Source: Liopterus haemorrhoidalis (lineage: Eukaryota > Arthropoda > Insecta > Coleoptera > Dytiscidae). From it: a DNA stretch of 64,000 nt. Below, piece by piece: positions 20,518 through 31,026 of the stretch (position 1 is the first letter of the stretch; each line of letters begins with the position of its first letter). The DNA is taken from positions 5,275,001 to 5,339,000 of the forward strand of contig OZ020624.1 of assembly GCA_963971575.1 (NCBI GenBank). The letters run 5' to 3'. The notes beneath the pieces were generated by a model. The model worked only from the letters and a program-made list of their open reading frames with translations. It made no database searches and was not told the origin of the DNA. A program made the position numbers and the translations under genes.

Positions 20518-20649
20518 AAAAATATGGGGCCTCATCGGCCAAAATTGAATATTTTCCAACAGGATAAAAATGGAAATAGAACATTTAATAGAAAGTTTAG
20601 TGAAAAACAATATTTAAATACAAGTTGGTTGTGTGGATGTGATAAATAA

Positions 20650-20908
20650 AATGTTTGTTTTTTGTTTCGTGAGTTTGATTTGCTCATCAGACGCATATGA
20701 AATAAAGACAGTAAATAGTGTTAAAGATATTAAACATTTCAAAGATAAAGTTCTTAAACATAATGTGTCTCATAAACATATGCATTATTCGGTCAAATTT
20801 GCCATGCTGGGATCGGTAAATATACGATTTCAACTTGATACTGCGTATAAACGTTCAATTAAAGAACATAACGAAAAGGTTAAATCTAATATTTGTGAAT
20901 ATGTGTAG
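20650..20908 (+). CDS. Small possible secreted protein (weak candidate)
   Basis: From the ATG at 20650 the frame gives about 86 residues: MFVFCFVSLICSSDA, a plausible signal peptide with cleavage after SDA, then YEIKTVNSVKDIKHFKDKVL and a charged, Lys/His-rich remainder ending NICEYV and TAG. An in-frame ATG at 20633 would add five residues (MDVIN) ahead of the hydrophobic core. No known family is recognised, and no intron or polyadenylation context supports it. It could be one exon, a chance frame or an unrecognised TE piece. Confidence 0.22.
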
Positions 20909-21177
20909 GTATCTGCTTAATTAATAACCAAATATGTTATGTTTCTGACTACAAAGCATTGTCTTAATAATATTGCAATTTTAATAATAATAATAGTAGC
21001 AGTAATAACTACAAAAATGATAATAATAATATTGACCATAAACCTTAATAAAAGTGCCAGATTTGTCAGTTTTTCTAGTTGCAGAACATATTTTCAGGTA
21101 TTTTTTATTTATTTACTTTTTTCTCGTATAACTATATTTTAATAGATATATATGGGAAAAAAAGTGTCCCCCCAAAT

Positions 21178-21660
21178 ATTTTACTCACCAGCTGCTACTG
21201 GTTGTACGTTTAACTGGGTATTACATGTGTTACATTTTGCAGGTTCGGTTTTTTCTAGTATATATTTGTGAGTGAGATTTGTGTGTCCTATTCTGAGCCT
21301 AGTAAGTCCTATTTGTTGTCTTCTATTTTCTTGTGTTGTCCATCTTCTTGTTTCTTCTTTTATGTTTCGCAGGTGATTTTGGGTAGTGTTTTTCCATTCT
21401 TCTTGTGCCGCTTGTTCTAATATTCTTTGTAAGTGGCTTTTTAGGTCTTCCGGGGAAATATTCATGTTTGTAAGACTCAACTCTTCTGTGGCTTGTTTGG
21501 CTGCTCTGTCGGCTTCTTCATTGCCTTCTATTCCGGAATGAGACGGTATCCAGATAAATTTTATTCTTTTTCCCATCTCTTGTTTGATATGGTGTAGCAT
21601 TTCTTGTATTTCTTTTATCTGCATGTTTTTATTAAAAGGATCTTGTATGTTTTGTTATTA
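21178..21660 (-). pseudogene. LINE RNase H domain fragment
   Basis: The minus strand encodes MQIKEIQEMLHHIKQEMGKR then IKFIWIPSHSGIEGNEEADR. The SHSGIEGNEEAD motif carries the C-terminal RNase H His and Asp residues of I/jockey-type retrotransposons. It continues through LTRLRIGHTNLTHKYIL and CNTCNTQLNV, the start of the Cys-rich tail. The first RNase H residues and the whole RT are absent. The fragment ends at 21178 just after VAAGE. Confidence 0.85.
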
Positions 21661-21682
21661 AAGTTGTCGTAGATATAAAATA

Positions 21683-22378
21683 TTAGGTGTACTGGAGAGT
21701 TTTTTCGTTTATTTGGTATTATTAAAATAGAAACAAATCGAAAGAAAAAAATGTACTTTGTTGAGTAAAATAGTTACCATTGTGATCTATAACACTCTGC
21801 CATTTTCGCTCTGCGAAAGAGAAAATATTCCCGATTTATAAAATTCCTGATTTTTTGAAGGAAAAAATTGTCCAAGGCTTATTTTAACATGGTTCATATC
21901 TCTAAGTGCCTTGTTTCTTAAAAAGTGACCGAAATAAGTAATTGTTGGAGGGTGAAAAGTCTGGTGAGTAGGGTGGGTGTGTTAGAACGTCCCAATCAAG
22001 ATCGGAAATTTTTTCACGTGTCTTTTTTTGATGAATGAGGTCAGGCATTGTCGCCTTGAAGAATAACTCCTCTTCTATTAACAATTTCTGGCCGATTTCT
22101 GGTCAAGTTTTGATTCAGTCGATCCAATTGTTTACAGTAGAGATCAAAATTAACACTTTACCCCGGTTTTAACATCTCATAATAAATTATTCCTTTATAA
22201 GGCCTTCCAGATCGAAGTTCATCATCCAAGCATAAATTTCCTGATTTAAATTTTTTCAACCATTGTTGACATGTGCGTACACTTAGTTTATCTCCATAAA
22301 CAGTGCAAATGTTTTATGTAGCAACTGTAGCAGATTTTTTTTTATGGTACTCATACAACATTAAATAGCATAAAAAGT
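21683..22378 (-). pseudogene. Internally deleted mariner
   Basis: TA (21681-21682) precedes the terminus TTAGGTGTACTGGAGAG. On the minus strand, with frameshifts, it reads MLYEYHKKKSATVAT, CTVYGDKLSVRTCQQWLKKF and LDDELRSGRP, then jumps directly to KGIIYYEMLKPG, DLYCKQLDRLNQNLTRNRPE, RRGVILQGDNA and LTHPPYSPDFSPSNNYLFRS. The region holding the first aspartate is deleted, and the third aspartate position reads Asn (SPSNNY instead of SPSDY). The 5' terminus is lost where B sequence begins at 22379. Confidence 0.85.
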
Positions 22379-22477
22379 GTTACAACTCTTTGACCCGCAC
22401 GTAGGAAAAATACTAAAACAACTAAAAACATATCCCCCTAAAATATAAACAAATATGTGCTCATCGAAAAAAATATA

Positions 22478-23457
22478 CAAGGTGTTTGTTTGAAACGGGG
22501 CACCCGAAAATCTCCTTTATCTGTAAAGATACAAAAAATCTTCAGAACAAAAGTTAAACTAGACAAAAAGGCCCATCTAAGGGTTACTATAAGAATTCTG
22601 AGGCACTTCCGGTTTCACCGGAAATGATGTCAACTTTTGATCTAGCATAGGGAATCGATAATTTTATATTTTTTTCCTAAAAGTACATTAAATTAGCTTT
22701 ACAATGATACCAAAAAATCATATTTTTATGTTAACCATTTCAAAATGGCGACCATTTATTTACAAAATAATAATCAACATAAGTTTTACAAAGTTGAACG
22801 TAGCAAGCTTTGAAAACAATAAAAAAAGAAACAAAATATCTCTAAAATAAACTATTTGACTATTTAAAAAAAAAATTATTTCACAAAAAAAAAAAAAAAT
22901 ACAAATGTTCGATCAAACCAACATTATTATCCACACATTTTCTCATTCTTGATGAGAAAATGCGTGAAATCCGGCGATCGTGCAGGCCAGGGATTAAGTG
23001 AATGTGTTCCAATCCATTTATCTGGGTATTGGCCATTTAAATAGGCTCACACGTTTCTAGCGTTATGAGCTGGTGCTCCATCTTGTTGGAACCACATTCC
23101 AATTTTTTTTATTGTTTTCAAAGCTTGATACGTTCAAACTTTGTAAAACTTATGTTGGTTATTATTTTGTAAATAAATGGTCGCCATTTTGAAATGGTTA
23201 ACATAAAAATATGACTTTTTGGTGTCATTGTAAAGCTAATTTAATGTATTTTTAGGAAAAAAAAATATAAAATTATCGATTCCCTATGCTAGATCAAAAG
23301 TTGACATCATTTCCGGTGAAACCGGAAGCGCCTCAGAATTCTTATAATAACCTTTAGATGGGCCTTTTTGTCTAGTTTAACTTTTGTTCTGAAGATTTTT
23401 TGTATCTTTACAAATAAAGGAGGTTTTCGGGGTGCCCCGTTTCAAACAAACACCCTG
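22478..23457. mobile_element. Foldback element with ~365-bp inverted arms, TSD TA
   Basis: The termini CAAGGTGTTTGTTTGAAACG (left) and CGTTTCAAACAAACACCCTG (right) are flanked by TA (22476-22477 and 23458-23459). The arms pair over about 22478-22850 and 23100-23457 with few mismatches, including TTTCCGGTGAAACCGGAA and GTCGCCATTTTGAAATGG. The ~240-bp spacer encodes a minus-strand transposase scrap. A solo copy of one arm lies at 7285-7645. The layout resembles a mariner derivative that duplicated one end in inverted orientation. Confidence 0.9.
22930..23100 (-). pseudogene. Transposase scrap in the foldback spacer
   Basis: The minus strand reads GMWFQQDGAPAHNARNV, then NGQYPDKWIGTHSLNPWPAR and SPDF before running out. 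WFQQDGAPAH holds the second catalytic aspartate of Tc1/mariner-superfamily transposases, and WPARSPDF leads into the third motif, which is missing. This identifies the foldback element's parent as a mariner-type transposon. Confidence 0.8.
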
Positions 23458-23490
23458 TATATATTTTTTTAATTCTAAGTAGGGTATCGA

Positions 23491-24259
23491 GAATATTAAT
23501 ATTCTCAATTAAAAAACGATCGTAAGTCAAAATTACGATCGTTTCATCAACTTTAAATCTTGAATCTATTAAAAATTTAAGAAATATTATAATATATTAG
23601 GATATATTAACATTTATTCCATATAACCCAATACAAATCTGGAATAAAAATGGCGTCTACAGCTCATATGGCCACACTGTCTTTATATAGTCACTGTACT
23701 GTTGAGCCCAATTGTATTGTACTGGTTATGTTAAATTTATGCCAAAAAGCAAGCTTTTAATTCATTCTATGAAAATGAAAAACAACCCCACGTGTTCCAT
23801 ATTTTTTCAACAATAGAAACCATGACTCCAGTCTGTTTCCAATAGGAAGTGAAAAGTAATCAGACTTCGGCTCAGTATATGAAGAGTTGGTATTAAAATC
23901 ATAGACCGCAAAAGCCAAACATTTGAAGCATGCTATAATTTACGATAAACTCTAAAGACGGTACGCAGTACAGTGGTATTGAAAGAAAATCGATAAGTCA
24001 TCAGGAACGAAGAAATATAACAAAAATGGCTAAGCCATAAGTTTATTAATCGAAAATCGTAAAACATATGAGTTTTTACCGAACATGTGTCATTGAAAGT
24101 ATTTGGAAAATTAAATTACAGAAAATCTAGGTTACAAAAAGGACATGGGTTTAAGAAATACTGTTAAATAAATAATGCTCCCATAGTATAATATGATAAA
24201 GTCAGTGGCGTAACTTCAAACAATAATTCGGGCTTACTCCAAGATTTTTTAATTTTTTA
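23491..24259. other. Unassigned stretch
   Basis: No coding similarity or clear element termini. A short inverted pair with an ACGATCGTAA core lies near 23516-23545. Confidence 0.4.
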
Positions 24260-25320
24260 TTAGGTTGGACGAAAGGTTCTGTCATGTTTTAAATAAACAA
24301 CTGATTTTGCTTGTAAATAAAAGACACGTGTGGCTTATGAGACATGGGGATATTTTTATTATATCTTTAATTATCTGTTGTTGAATATAAAAAGAATTGT
24401 TTCAAGAATTCATCAGTATCTTACCATATTTAGAGTGAGCATGATGTCAGTGAATAAAGTGCATTTACGACATTCTATGTTGTATGAGTTCGAAAGAGGA
24501 AGCAACGCGTCGGTTGCATGTGAAAACTTATGTGCAGTATTTGGAACATATGTTGTAAATGTTCGTACTTGCCAAAGATGGTTTACCAAATTTCGTTCCA
24601 GAGATCTGAGCCTAAAAGAAGATACTCGATCTGGAAGACCATCCAAGATCGATAATAATGTTTTGTTGTCCATGTTGGAACAAAATCCACATCTAATAAC
24701 TAGAGAAATTGCAAAAGAGTTCGGCATCCATCATACAACTGCTGGTGACCACATTAAATCTCTTGGTTTTGTCTTAAAGCAAAACATTTGGGTCCCCCAT
24801 GAATTGACCCAAAAGAATTTATCAGATCGTGTAAGAATATGCTCATCACATCTCATTATACATAATGTGGAGCCGTTTCTGTACAGGCTGCTTACTGGAG
24901 ATGAAAAGTGGATTCTTTACGAGAATATTAAGAGAAGAAAAGCTTACTGCAAACCTGGAACATCGTCAGCAACTCTTGCAAAACCAAATATTCATAAAAA
25001 AAAGTAATGCTCTGTTTCTGGTGTGATAGCAAAGGTCCAGTGTATTACGAGCTGTTAAAACAGGGGCAAACTGTCACTGCGGATCTGTACTGCAACCAAC
25101 TCGATAAATTGCATGCAACTAGCAAGCAAAGAAGGCCAGTAAAAGCGTCCAGAAAAGGAATCGTGTTCCGCCAAGATAACGCTAGACCGCATACCGCAAT
25201 GGTGACACAACAAAAACTTAGTGCGTTTGGATGGGAAGTTCTTAGTCACCCACTTATTCACCTGATATTGCTCCATCAGATTACTACCTATTACAGAGCC
25301 TTTCATATAATATTAACTCC
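24260..25320 (+). pseudogene. Mariner transposase (DD34D type), two frameshifts, 3' truncated
   Basis: A TA-flanked terminus TTAGGTTGGACGAAAGG starts at 24260. The ORF begins MSVNKVHLRHSMLYEFERGS (ATG at 24444) with the HTH, then SGRPSKID, VPHELTQKN and the first catalytic aspartate in LLTGDEKWILYEN. A frameshift near 25005 (poly-A) leads to DSKGPVYYELLKQG and the second aspartate in FRQDNARPHTA. A second frameshift near 25245 leads to SPDIAPSDYYL, which has the third aspartate. All three aspartates survive but are not in one frame. The 3' terminus is missing. Confidence 0.92.
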
Positions 25321-25729
25321 TTTATTTTCTAGTACATATGTATAATAGTTCCACAGTTCAGAGAAACGCTGTCCTCGGTCTTTGTCCTGTCCACTCATGT
25401 ATTTCAATACATCGCCAGCTTATCGGTGTTATCAATCGATTGGACATGTAAATTGCGTTGTGTTTTGATTGCAAAATGCCTCGTTAAGGGTTATCGCTAC
25501 AGCAAAACATACCCTAATCTATTATAACATCACGGCTAGCTTAAATGGCTTAATTTATTATTTTTACCTTCCTCGCATAAATAAGGCAAATTTGAACGGA
25601 ATATTGAATTTATTACACTTTCATATTTACTAAATGAAGTAATGAAATACTAGTAAATTTCAAAATTACATGGTTAGATAATTATTTTATTACATTGTTT
25701 ATCGTTATTTATTTACCGTTTCGATGAAA

Positions 25730-25760
<31 letters not shown>

Positions 25761-25925
25761 AATAAAATGAAAGAAAAAGGTAAATTGTATCACAAACCCC
25801 GGATAAGCGGCAGAATTTATAACTGTACGGGGAATATATGTACTGGCCATTTTACGCGTCTTGCTCCAATTTGTGTTTTTGGGATAACACATATACACTG
25901 ATAACATAAGTTTCTATTCAAATGA
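25321..25925. other. Unassigned stretch with (AAAT)n
   Basis: An (AAAT)n simple repeat lies at about 25727-25762. Nothing else is recognised. Confidence 0.5.
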
Positions 25926-25927
25926 TA

Positions 25928-26050
25928 CGAGGGTTGCCTCTTATATTTCGGGATTCCGCTAAACTAGTGCTGCCATCTGGCAACTGACGCTTCTATCGTA
26001 AAGTTTGACATTTTTGACGGTATGCGTACTCAGAACTAGAGATGGAAATT
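25928..26050 (+). mobile_element. Mariner 5' end fragment
   Basis: TA (25926-25927) precedes CGAGGGTTGCCTCTTATATT, a mariner-style left terminus, followed by the untranslated leader motif TGCCATCTGGCAACTGACG often seen before mariner ORFs. The copy stops before any transposase sequence. Confidence 0.55.
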
Positions 26051-26900
26051 TCGGCTCAGTTTGTGGAACCGGATCAGTGGAGGTCATTCAGTTTGTTGAG
26101 CCGGTTCATTGATCCGGCTCAGTGATCCGGTTAAGTAAACATGTTTCCGAGACACAGGTCGGTCGTTAGTTCGTAGGTAGAACATCGCTTAGAACTGGCT
26201 CTTGCTTAGAGCCGGTTCATCAAAACCAAATATTTTTTTAAATAATTATTTTTCTACTCTTAATAATTTTAATTTATATTATTTTTGTGTAAACATATCA
26301 ATTAACAACTATTATTATCACTCGTTATATGTCAATATACACTTCGGTGAGCTTCGGAATATTTCGTTACATTTCGGAACCTCGCTTCAAATTTGTTTTT
26401 GACGTCATAGCACGCACCCACACAGGGACACACGTTGGCGTATTATATTATAGATATTATAGATATTAGGTAATTTTCATTAGTAAATAAACAGATAACA
26501 ATAGTAAATTAAGGTAAAATTGAATTTTCTAACCTCACAGTTAACTTGTTTTACAACAATCTTATAATCTTATAATAAACAATAATTTCTTACAGTTCTA
26601 TCAATTATTATAAAAAGTGTTCGTAGAATATTCACTATTATTGCATCTTATAATAATTATAAAAAGTGTTCGTAGAAAATTCACTATTATTGCAGCAACA
26701 ATATATTTTAAACAATTTTGACATAAATAATTAACATATGCGCGTCTCTATCGGGGAATGAAGAAACGACCGGTCGAACAGGCTATGAAACGAATCTATT
26801 ATTAACATATGCGCGCCTCTATCGGGGAATGAAGAAACGACCGGTCGAACATACGAACATACAAACAAGCGTATTATATTATAGGATTATAGAACAAGGG
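26051..26900. repeat. Non-coding stretch with two local duplications
   Basis: CCGGTTCATTGATCCGGCTC-type repeats occupy 26080-26140. A ~44-bp unit (AAAAAGTGTTCGTAGAA...) is tandemly doubled at about 26612-26697. A ~71-bp unit beginning AACATATGCGCG(T/C)CTC and holding GAAACGACCGGTCGAAC is doubled at about 26731-26852. I see no coding or element termini. Confidence 0.75.
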
Positions 26901-26904
26901 AAAT

Positions 26905-27375
26905 CATTTACATAAATTTAGAACAGCAGTGGCCCTAAAATAGAGCCTTGCGGCACACCACAGTTATTATAAAGCGGATCTGATATTGTGTCATTATTTT
27001 TTACGTATTGCACACGATTAATTAAATAAGACATTATGAGAGCACAACTGTCCACTTCAAAACCATTCTTTTTTAGTTTATCCAATAATATTGCATGCGA
27101 GACACAGTCAAACGCTTTACTCAGGTCTAAGAAGGTTGAAAGGCAGTAGTCCCCAGCGTCAAGTCCGTCCGATACCTCATTAGTGAAGTCCAGTGTTGCA
27201 TTGGTTGTCGACTTTTTTGGACTAAAACCAAATTGGGAATCATTAAACATATTATTGTATTCAAAATACATTGATATTTGTTTATGTATTATTTTCTCAA
27301 ATATTTTAGAAAAAATAGGGAGGAGAGAAATTGGCCGAAAATTATTTGGGTCGTTAGATATTAGATTTTCGAGTC
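26905..27375 (-). pseudogene. Non-LTR reverse transcriptase fragment
   Basis: The minus strand reads DPNNFRPISLLPIFSKIFEK, then FNDSQFGFSPKKSTTNATLD, STFLDLSKAFDCVSHAILLD (RT motif A, with the catalytic Asp in FLDLSKAFD) and CGVPQGSILGPLLF (motif B), followed by a stop and IYVNDFP. Motif C (YADD) is not reached before truncation. It is jockey/CR1-like by these motifs, with few lesions but cut at both ends. Confidence 0.9.
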
Positions 27376-27866
27376 ACATAATATTTTTTATACTAGACAT
27401 ATTTTTGCACTATCCTCTATTAAGTAAATTTCATAAAATTCTACTGTCAAAAAATCGTATAAAACTAGTTTATGAATACGTGTTGACATCCGATACTATC
27501 AGGATGATATATGTCAAATAAAAACAAAATACTAGCATGAAAAAACGATATTTTGCAAAATGCTATATAAAGCTTTGAAAGGAAATATGACTTTATATTG
27601 ATATATAAAATCTGATAAAAAATTGGCTAGCGTAAAATATCCGTAGTTCTTCTAGGATTGTGAGAAGCAGTTTAAATTTAGGTCTACCGAGCACTGGAGA
27701 CTTTTCGTCCCTTGACTGTTAAGTCACCATCAAGAAAATGTAAGTTCCATTGTAAGCCGGGAAGCTTACGTTAGTTTGCCAGGCTGCCAAAAGATGGCAA
27801 GATCAACCAAAAGACTTGAAAAATGTAATTTTTCTTGACATTTTGGCATGGTTATCTATAAACTGG
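27376..27866. other. Unassigned stretch
   Basis: AT-rich sequence without recognisable coding or termini. Confidence 0.4.
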
Positions 27867-27870
27867 TATA

Positions 27871-29807
27871 GTTTGTTTCACGATAAGCTGAAGTGACTAT
27901 CTACTTATGGTCCTAAACACAGTGGGTGGTAATTACAAATAACACTAATCCCTTGTTTGCACCCATAAACTACTCAGTGATGTATCAGGTATAAATTGCA
28001 GATGTTTTAAATATCTTTTCACTTCGCTTTGAATTTTCTATCAGATAACTTGTGATTTGTGTTAAATAGTTCAGTACGTGTTAGAAAAATGTGGCGTCCT
28101 TGGAACGAACAATTAACTTCTGTGCAAGCAAATGAAGCAGATGACTATGTGACCATGATAGAAGATGATGATATAGTGCAAGATACAATAAAAAAAAAAA
28201 AAAATCGGGAAAAAACTTGTATATATTTACCTGTAGAAGCTAAAGAAATTGTGGCCAATGTGTATTTATATTTAAGGAACCGCAAAAACAAACAAGCGGC
28301 AATAGAAGAGACAAGCAAGGCAACGAAAGTAGCGATGACAACAGTATGGAATATTGTAAATAAATCCATTGATAGAAGAAAACGAAAGGATTCAGGCATA
28401 TCAAAATATTTGGATGGTTTCCAGAAAGATGTAATACGGCAAACAATTTACCAAATGTACACCGAACAAAATGTGCCAACATTGGACATATTGCTAAAAG
28501 ATTAATCCAAGACCAGTGTGAAATTAATTGTTCAAAGGTGACCTTATGGCGTGCCCTTAAAAGTATAGGGTTTCAATTTAAAACTTTAAATAAAAAGCAG
28601 TTCCTTATGGAGTCAGTGCGATTAAAACTTTTACAGACAAAATTATTTAAAAAACATTCAAAAATACAGAGAAGATAAAAGGTCAATAATTTATTTAGAT
28701 GAAACTTGGTACGACACACATGAAACAAAATCAAAAGGTTGGGTGGATACGTCAAATAAATGTCAAACAACAGCACCGTCTAATAAAGGTAAACGTATTG
28801 CGATACTTCATGCAGGTTCTGAAACTGGATGGATACCGAATGCACTCTTGCTTTCTACAAAAAATATCAAAGATTCTAGACTCGACTACCATGACGATAC
28901 CACGGCGGAAATGTTCGAAAACTGGTTCGAAAATAAATTACTCCCGAATATACCGGCTAATAGTGTTATTGTTATGGACAATGCAAGTTAGCATAGTCGG
29001 CAACTAAATAAAGTACCGAATAGTACAAACAGTAAGAAGGAAATCCAAGACTTTTTATATAAAAATGATATTTACTTTGAAGAAAGTTATAAAAAAAATT
29101 GTTATATTTAGTTATATTTTTTCTAAAGAATATGTTTGCGATAATATTGCTCAATGCAAAGGACACACAGTTTTACAACTACCTCCGTATTATTGTATAT
29201 TCAATCCTATTGAACAAATGTGGAGTCAGTTAAAGGCGAGAATAAAACGGAATAATGTTTCTCCCACTTTAAACGGCACTGTGATAGAACTTATAAAAAA
29301 AGAAGTGGAAAATATCCCTGTAGATAGTTGGAAAAATTGTGTAAATCATGTTATTAAAACTGAGGACAGTTATATTCAAATAGAACGTACTATAATCATT
29401 AATTTAGAGACTGATTCAGAGAATGATTTGGACTTGTAAGATTTTTTTTTATCTTAAACATTATTTAATTTAAAATTTATTTTATTGTAATGTTTTCAAT
29501 ACTAATTGTAATGTTTTAAATTTAATTATAAGTTCTATAAATTAATTGTATTTATAATAAAAATAAAGTTTATTTTGATGATATCTTATGTTTCTAACAC
29601 GTACTGAACTATTTAACACAAATCACAAGTTATCTGATAGAAAATTCAAAGCGAAGTGAAAAGATATTTAAAACATCTGCAATTTATACCTGATACATCT
29701 CTGGCTAGTTTATGGGTACAAACAAGGGATTAGAGTTATTTGTAATTACCACCCACTGTGTTTAGGACCATAAGTAGATAATCACTTCAGCTTATTGTGA
29801 AACAAAC
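27871..29807 (+). mobile_element. DDE transposon with ~214-bp terminal inverted repeats
   Basis: The left arm 27871-28084 (starting GTTTGTTTCACGATAAGCTG) is mirrored at 29594-29807 with only about eight mismatches. TATA flanks both ends (27867-27870 and 29808-29811), fitting a TA target. The transposase ATG (28089) lies four bases inside the left repeat, and the stop (29439) lies about 155 bp before the right repeat. The single ORF has several lesions. At 1937 bp the copy is complete in structure. The arms' similarity and intact target duplication imply a fairly young insertion. Confidence 0.93.
28089..29439 (+). pseudogene. IS630/Tc1-superfamily DDE transposase of the long-TIR element
   Basis: The protein opens MWRPWNEQLTSVQANEADDY, has an HTH-like region (VYLYLRNRKNKQAAIEETSK, then TVWNIVNKSID) and a second one (CEINCSKVTLWRALKSIGF). 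The catalytic core follows: IIYLDETWYDTHETKSKGW (first Asp), SVIVMDNAS with a stop replacing the next residue before HS (second Asp), and LPPYYCIFNPIEQMWSQLK (Glu). Frameshifts occur near 28497 (an A-run), 28665 and 29090, plus the TAG at 28988. The Asp-to-Glu spacing is unusually long (roughly 75-80 residues as read), unlike the 34-41 of classical Tc1/mariner. It is inactive as read. Confidence 0.85.
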
Positions 29808-29811
29808 TATA

Positions 29812-30110
29812 TCTATGGTTGATATTCCTTATTTTACAAAATATTTGTAGACTGTATTGTCATTAATAATAAAGTCTCTTTTAATTTAACTTTAAAAAAA
29901 AATAAATGTTTCCTTATGTACAATTTTGATGTTAATAAATACCGTATTAGCCCGAATATAACGCGATATTTTTTGAGCATTATTTTCTGTGAAAAAATTC
30001 CCGCTAAATTCGAGGTCTAGGTAATGGAATGTAATATAATCAACACTTCTTATTTTTATGAATAATTATAGAATCAAAATTAGGTTGAGTGGTAATATTA
30101 CATGAGAAAG
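29812..30110. other. Spacer with a possible transposon terminus
   Basis: CCGTATTAGCCCGAATATAA at about 29942 resembles a pogo-type inverted terminus. No partner is visible. Confidence 0.3.
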
Positions 30111-30736
30111 TTAAAAAGTACGATTTTCTAATATTGAAAGATGGTTGAAATCCAACCATTGCTTGATAATTAATAGATCTTTAGTAGCCAAATCTTTAAC
30201 TTGTACCCATGAATCACCTTCAATGAAGAGCGCGGTGTCATCTGCATATGATATAATTTGAGAATTTGTATGAAGTTGAAATAAATTATTAAGATATAAA
30301 ATAAAGAATAAGGGCCCAAGCACTGTTCCTTGTGGAACTCCCTTTTTTAAATGTATTTCCGAACTAGTGATCGTCAAAATTTTGGTTACTGGAATTCTAT
30401 CAGTAAAATAACTCATAATTTCAATGCTATACCTCTTATTCCATAGAGTTCTAATTTTTTGAATAATAACTCATGATTTACCGTGCCGAAAGCTTTGGCT
30501 ACGTCTAGAAAGATGGCCATATAAAAGGACGAGAGTTGTCTATAGTTTTATAAATCTTGTCTGTTAAAAAAGATAGTGTGTCTGCTATGGATTTTTTTGA
30601 TTGAAAGCCGTATTGATTTGAAGATAATATACAGTTGCTATCTATAAAAGAGATTGTTCTGTTGTAAATAGCCTTTTCAAGAAACTTAGCAAAATTTGAA
30701 ACTATAGAAATTGGTCTATAATTACCTAGCAGTTCT
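30111..30736 (-). pseudogene. Non-LTR reverse transcriptase, main part
   Basis: The minus strand starts NYRPISIVSNFAKFLEKAIY next to the microsatellite chimera, then SNQYGFQSKKSIADTLSFL. After a frameshift come DVAKAFGTVNHELLFKKLEL (motif A; the usual KAFD reads KAFG), KKGVPQGTVLGPLFFILYLN (motif B) and ISYADDTALF (motif C, YADD intact), then WLDFNHLSI. Two frameshifts break the frame. The upstream part of the protein continues at 30886-31022. Confidence 0.9.
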
Positions 30737-30811
30737 TTTTAGGGTTTTGTAGGTATGACCAGAAAACCCTTATACCGTCATTTTGTCGTCTGTCTGTCTG
30801 TCTGTCTGGCT

Positions 30812-30845
<34 letters not shown>

Positions 30846-30885
30846 CCGTCTGTCCGTCTGTCCGCTGTCTGTGTACACGTGCAGA
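30737..30885. repeat. Chimera of B left end and A microsatellite flank inside the LINE
   Basis: The left side is the B terminus AGGGTTTTGTAGGTATGACC (30741-30760), then ~95 bp of (CTGT/CCGT)n. The right side is CTGTCTGTGTACACGTGCAG (30865-30884), which is the reverse complement of the block that precedes the GACA tract in family A. So one tetranucleotide run joins a B end to an inverted A piece. Part of the LINE (about 40 codons in related elements) is missing at this spot. Confidence 0.8.
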
Positions 30886-31022
30886 GGTTCTACTATAAAA
30901 GGAGCACTGATTTTGACCAAGCGTGTACTAATGTCATATATATCTGTGCTACTACTATTGCTTAATGACTTTATGACTTGTGCTATGTCGTGGTGTGTGA
31001 CCGGGTGTAAATAAAAACTTTT
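30886..31022 (-). pseudogene. Same LINE, segment upstream of the RT fingers
   Basis: The minus strand reads NDKSFYLHPVTHHDIAQVIK, SLSNSSSTDIYDISTRLVK and ISAPFIVEPL. This is the region directly before the GNYRPI motif in jockey/CR1-like elements. It is bounded by the A/B chimera on one side and B copy 3 on the other. Confidence 0.85.
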
Positions 31023-31026
31023 GTCA

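Larger units (their letters stand above)
22379..23490 (+). mobile_element. Family B fragment split by the foldback element
   Basis: 22379-22477 matches the B block ACTCTTTGACCCGCAC through ATATGTGCTCATCGAAAA. After the foldback element (22478-23457) it resumes with TTCTAAGTAGGGTATC (23471-23486), exactly where B should continue. Both ends of this copy are truncated. Confidence 0.8.
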
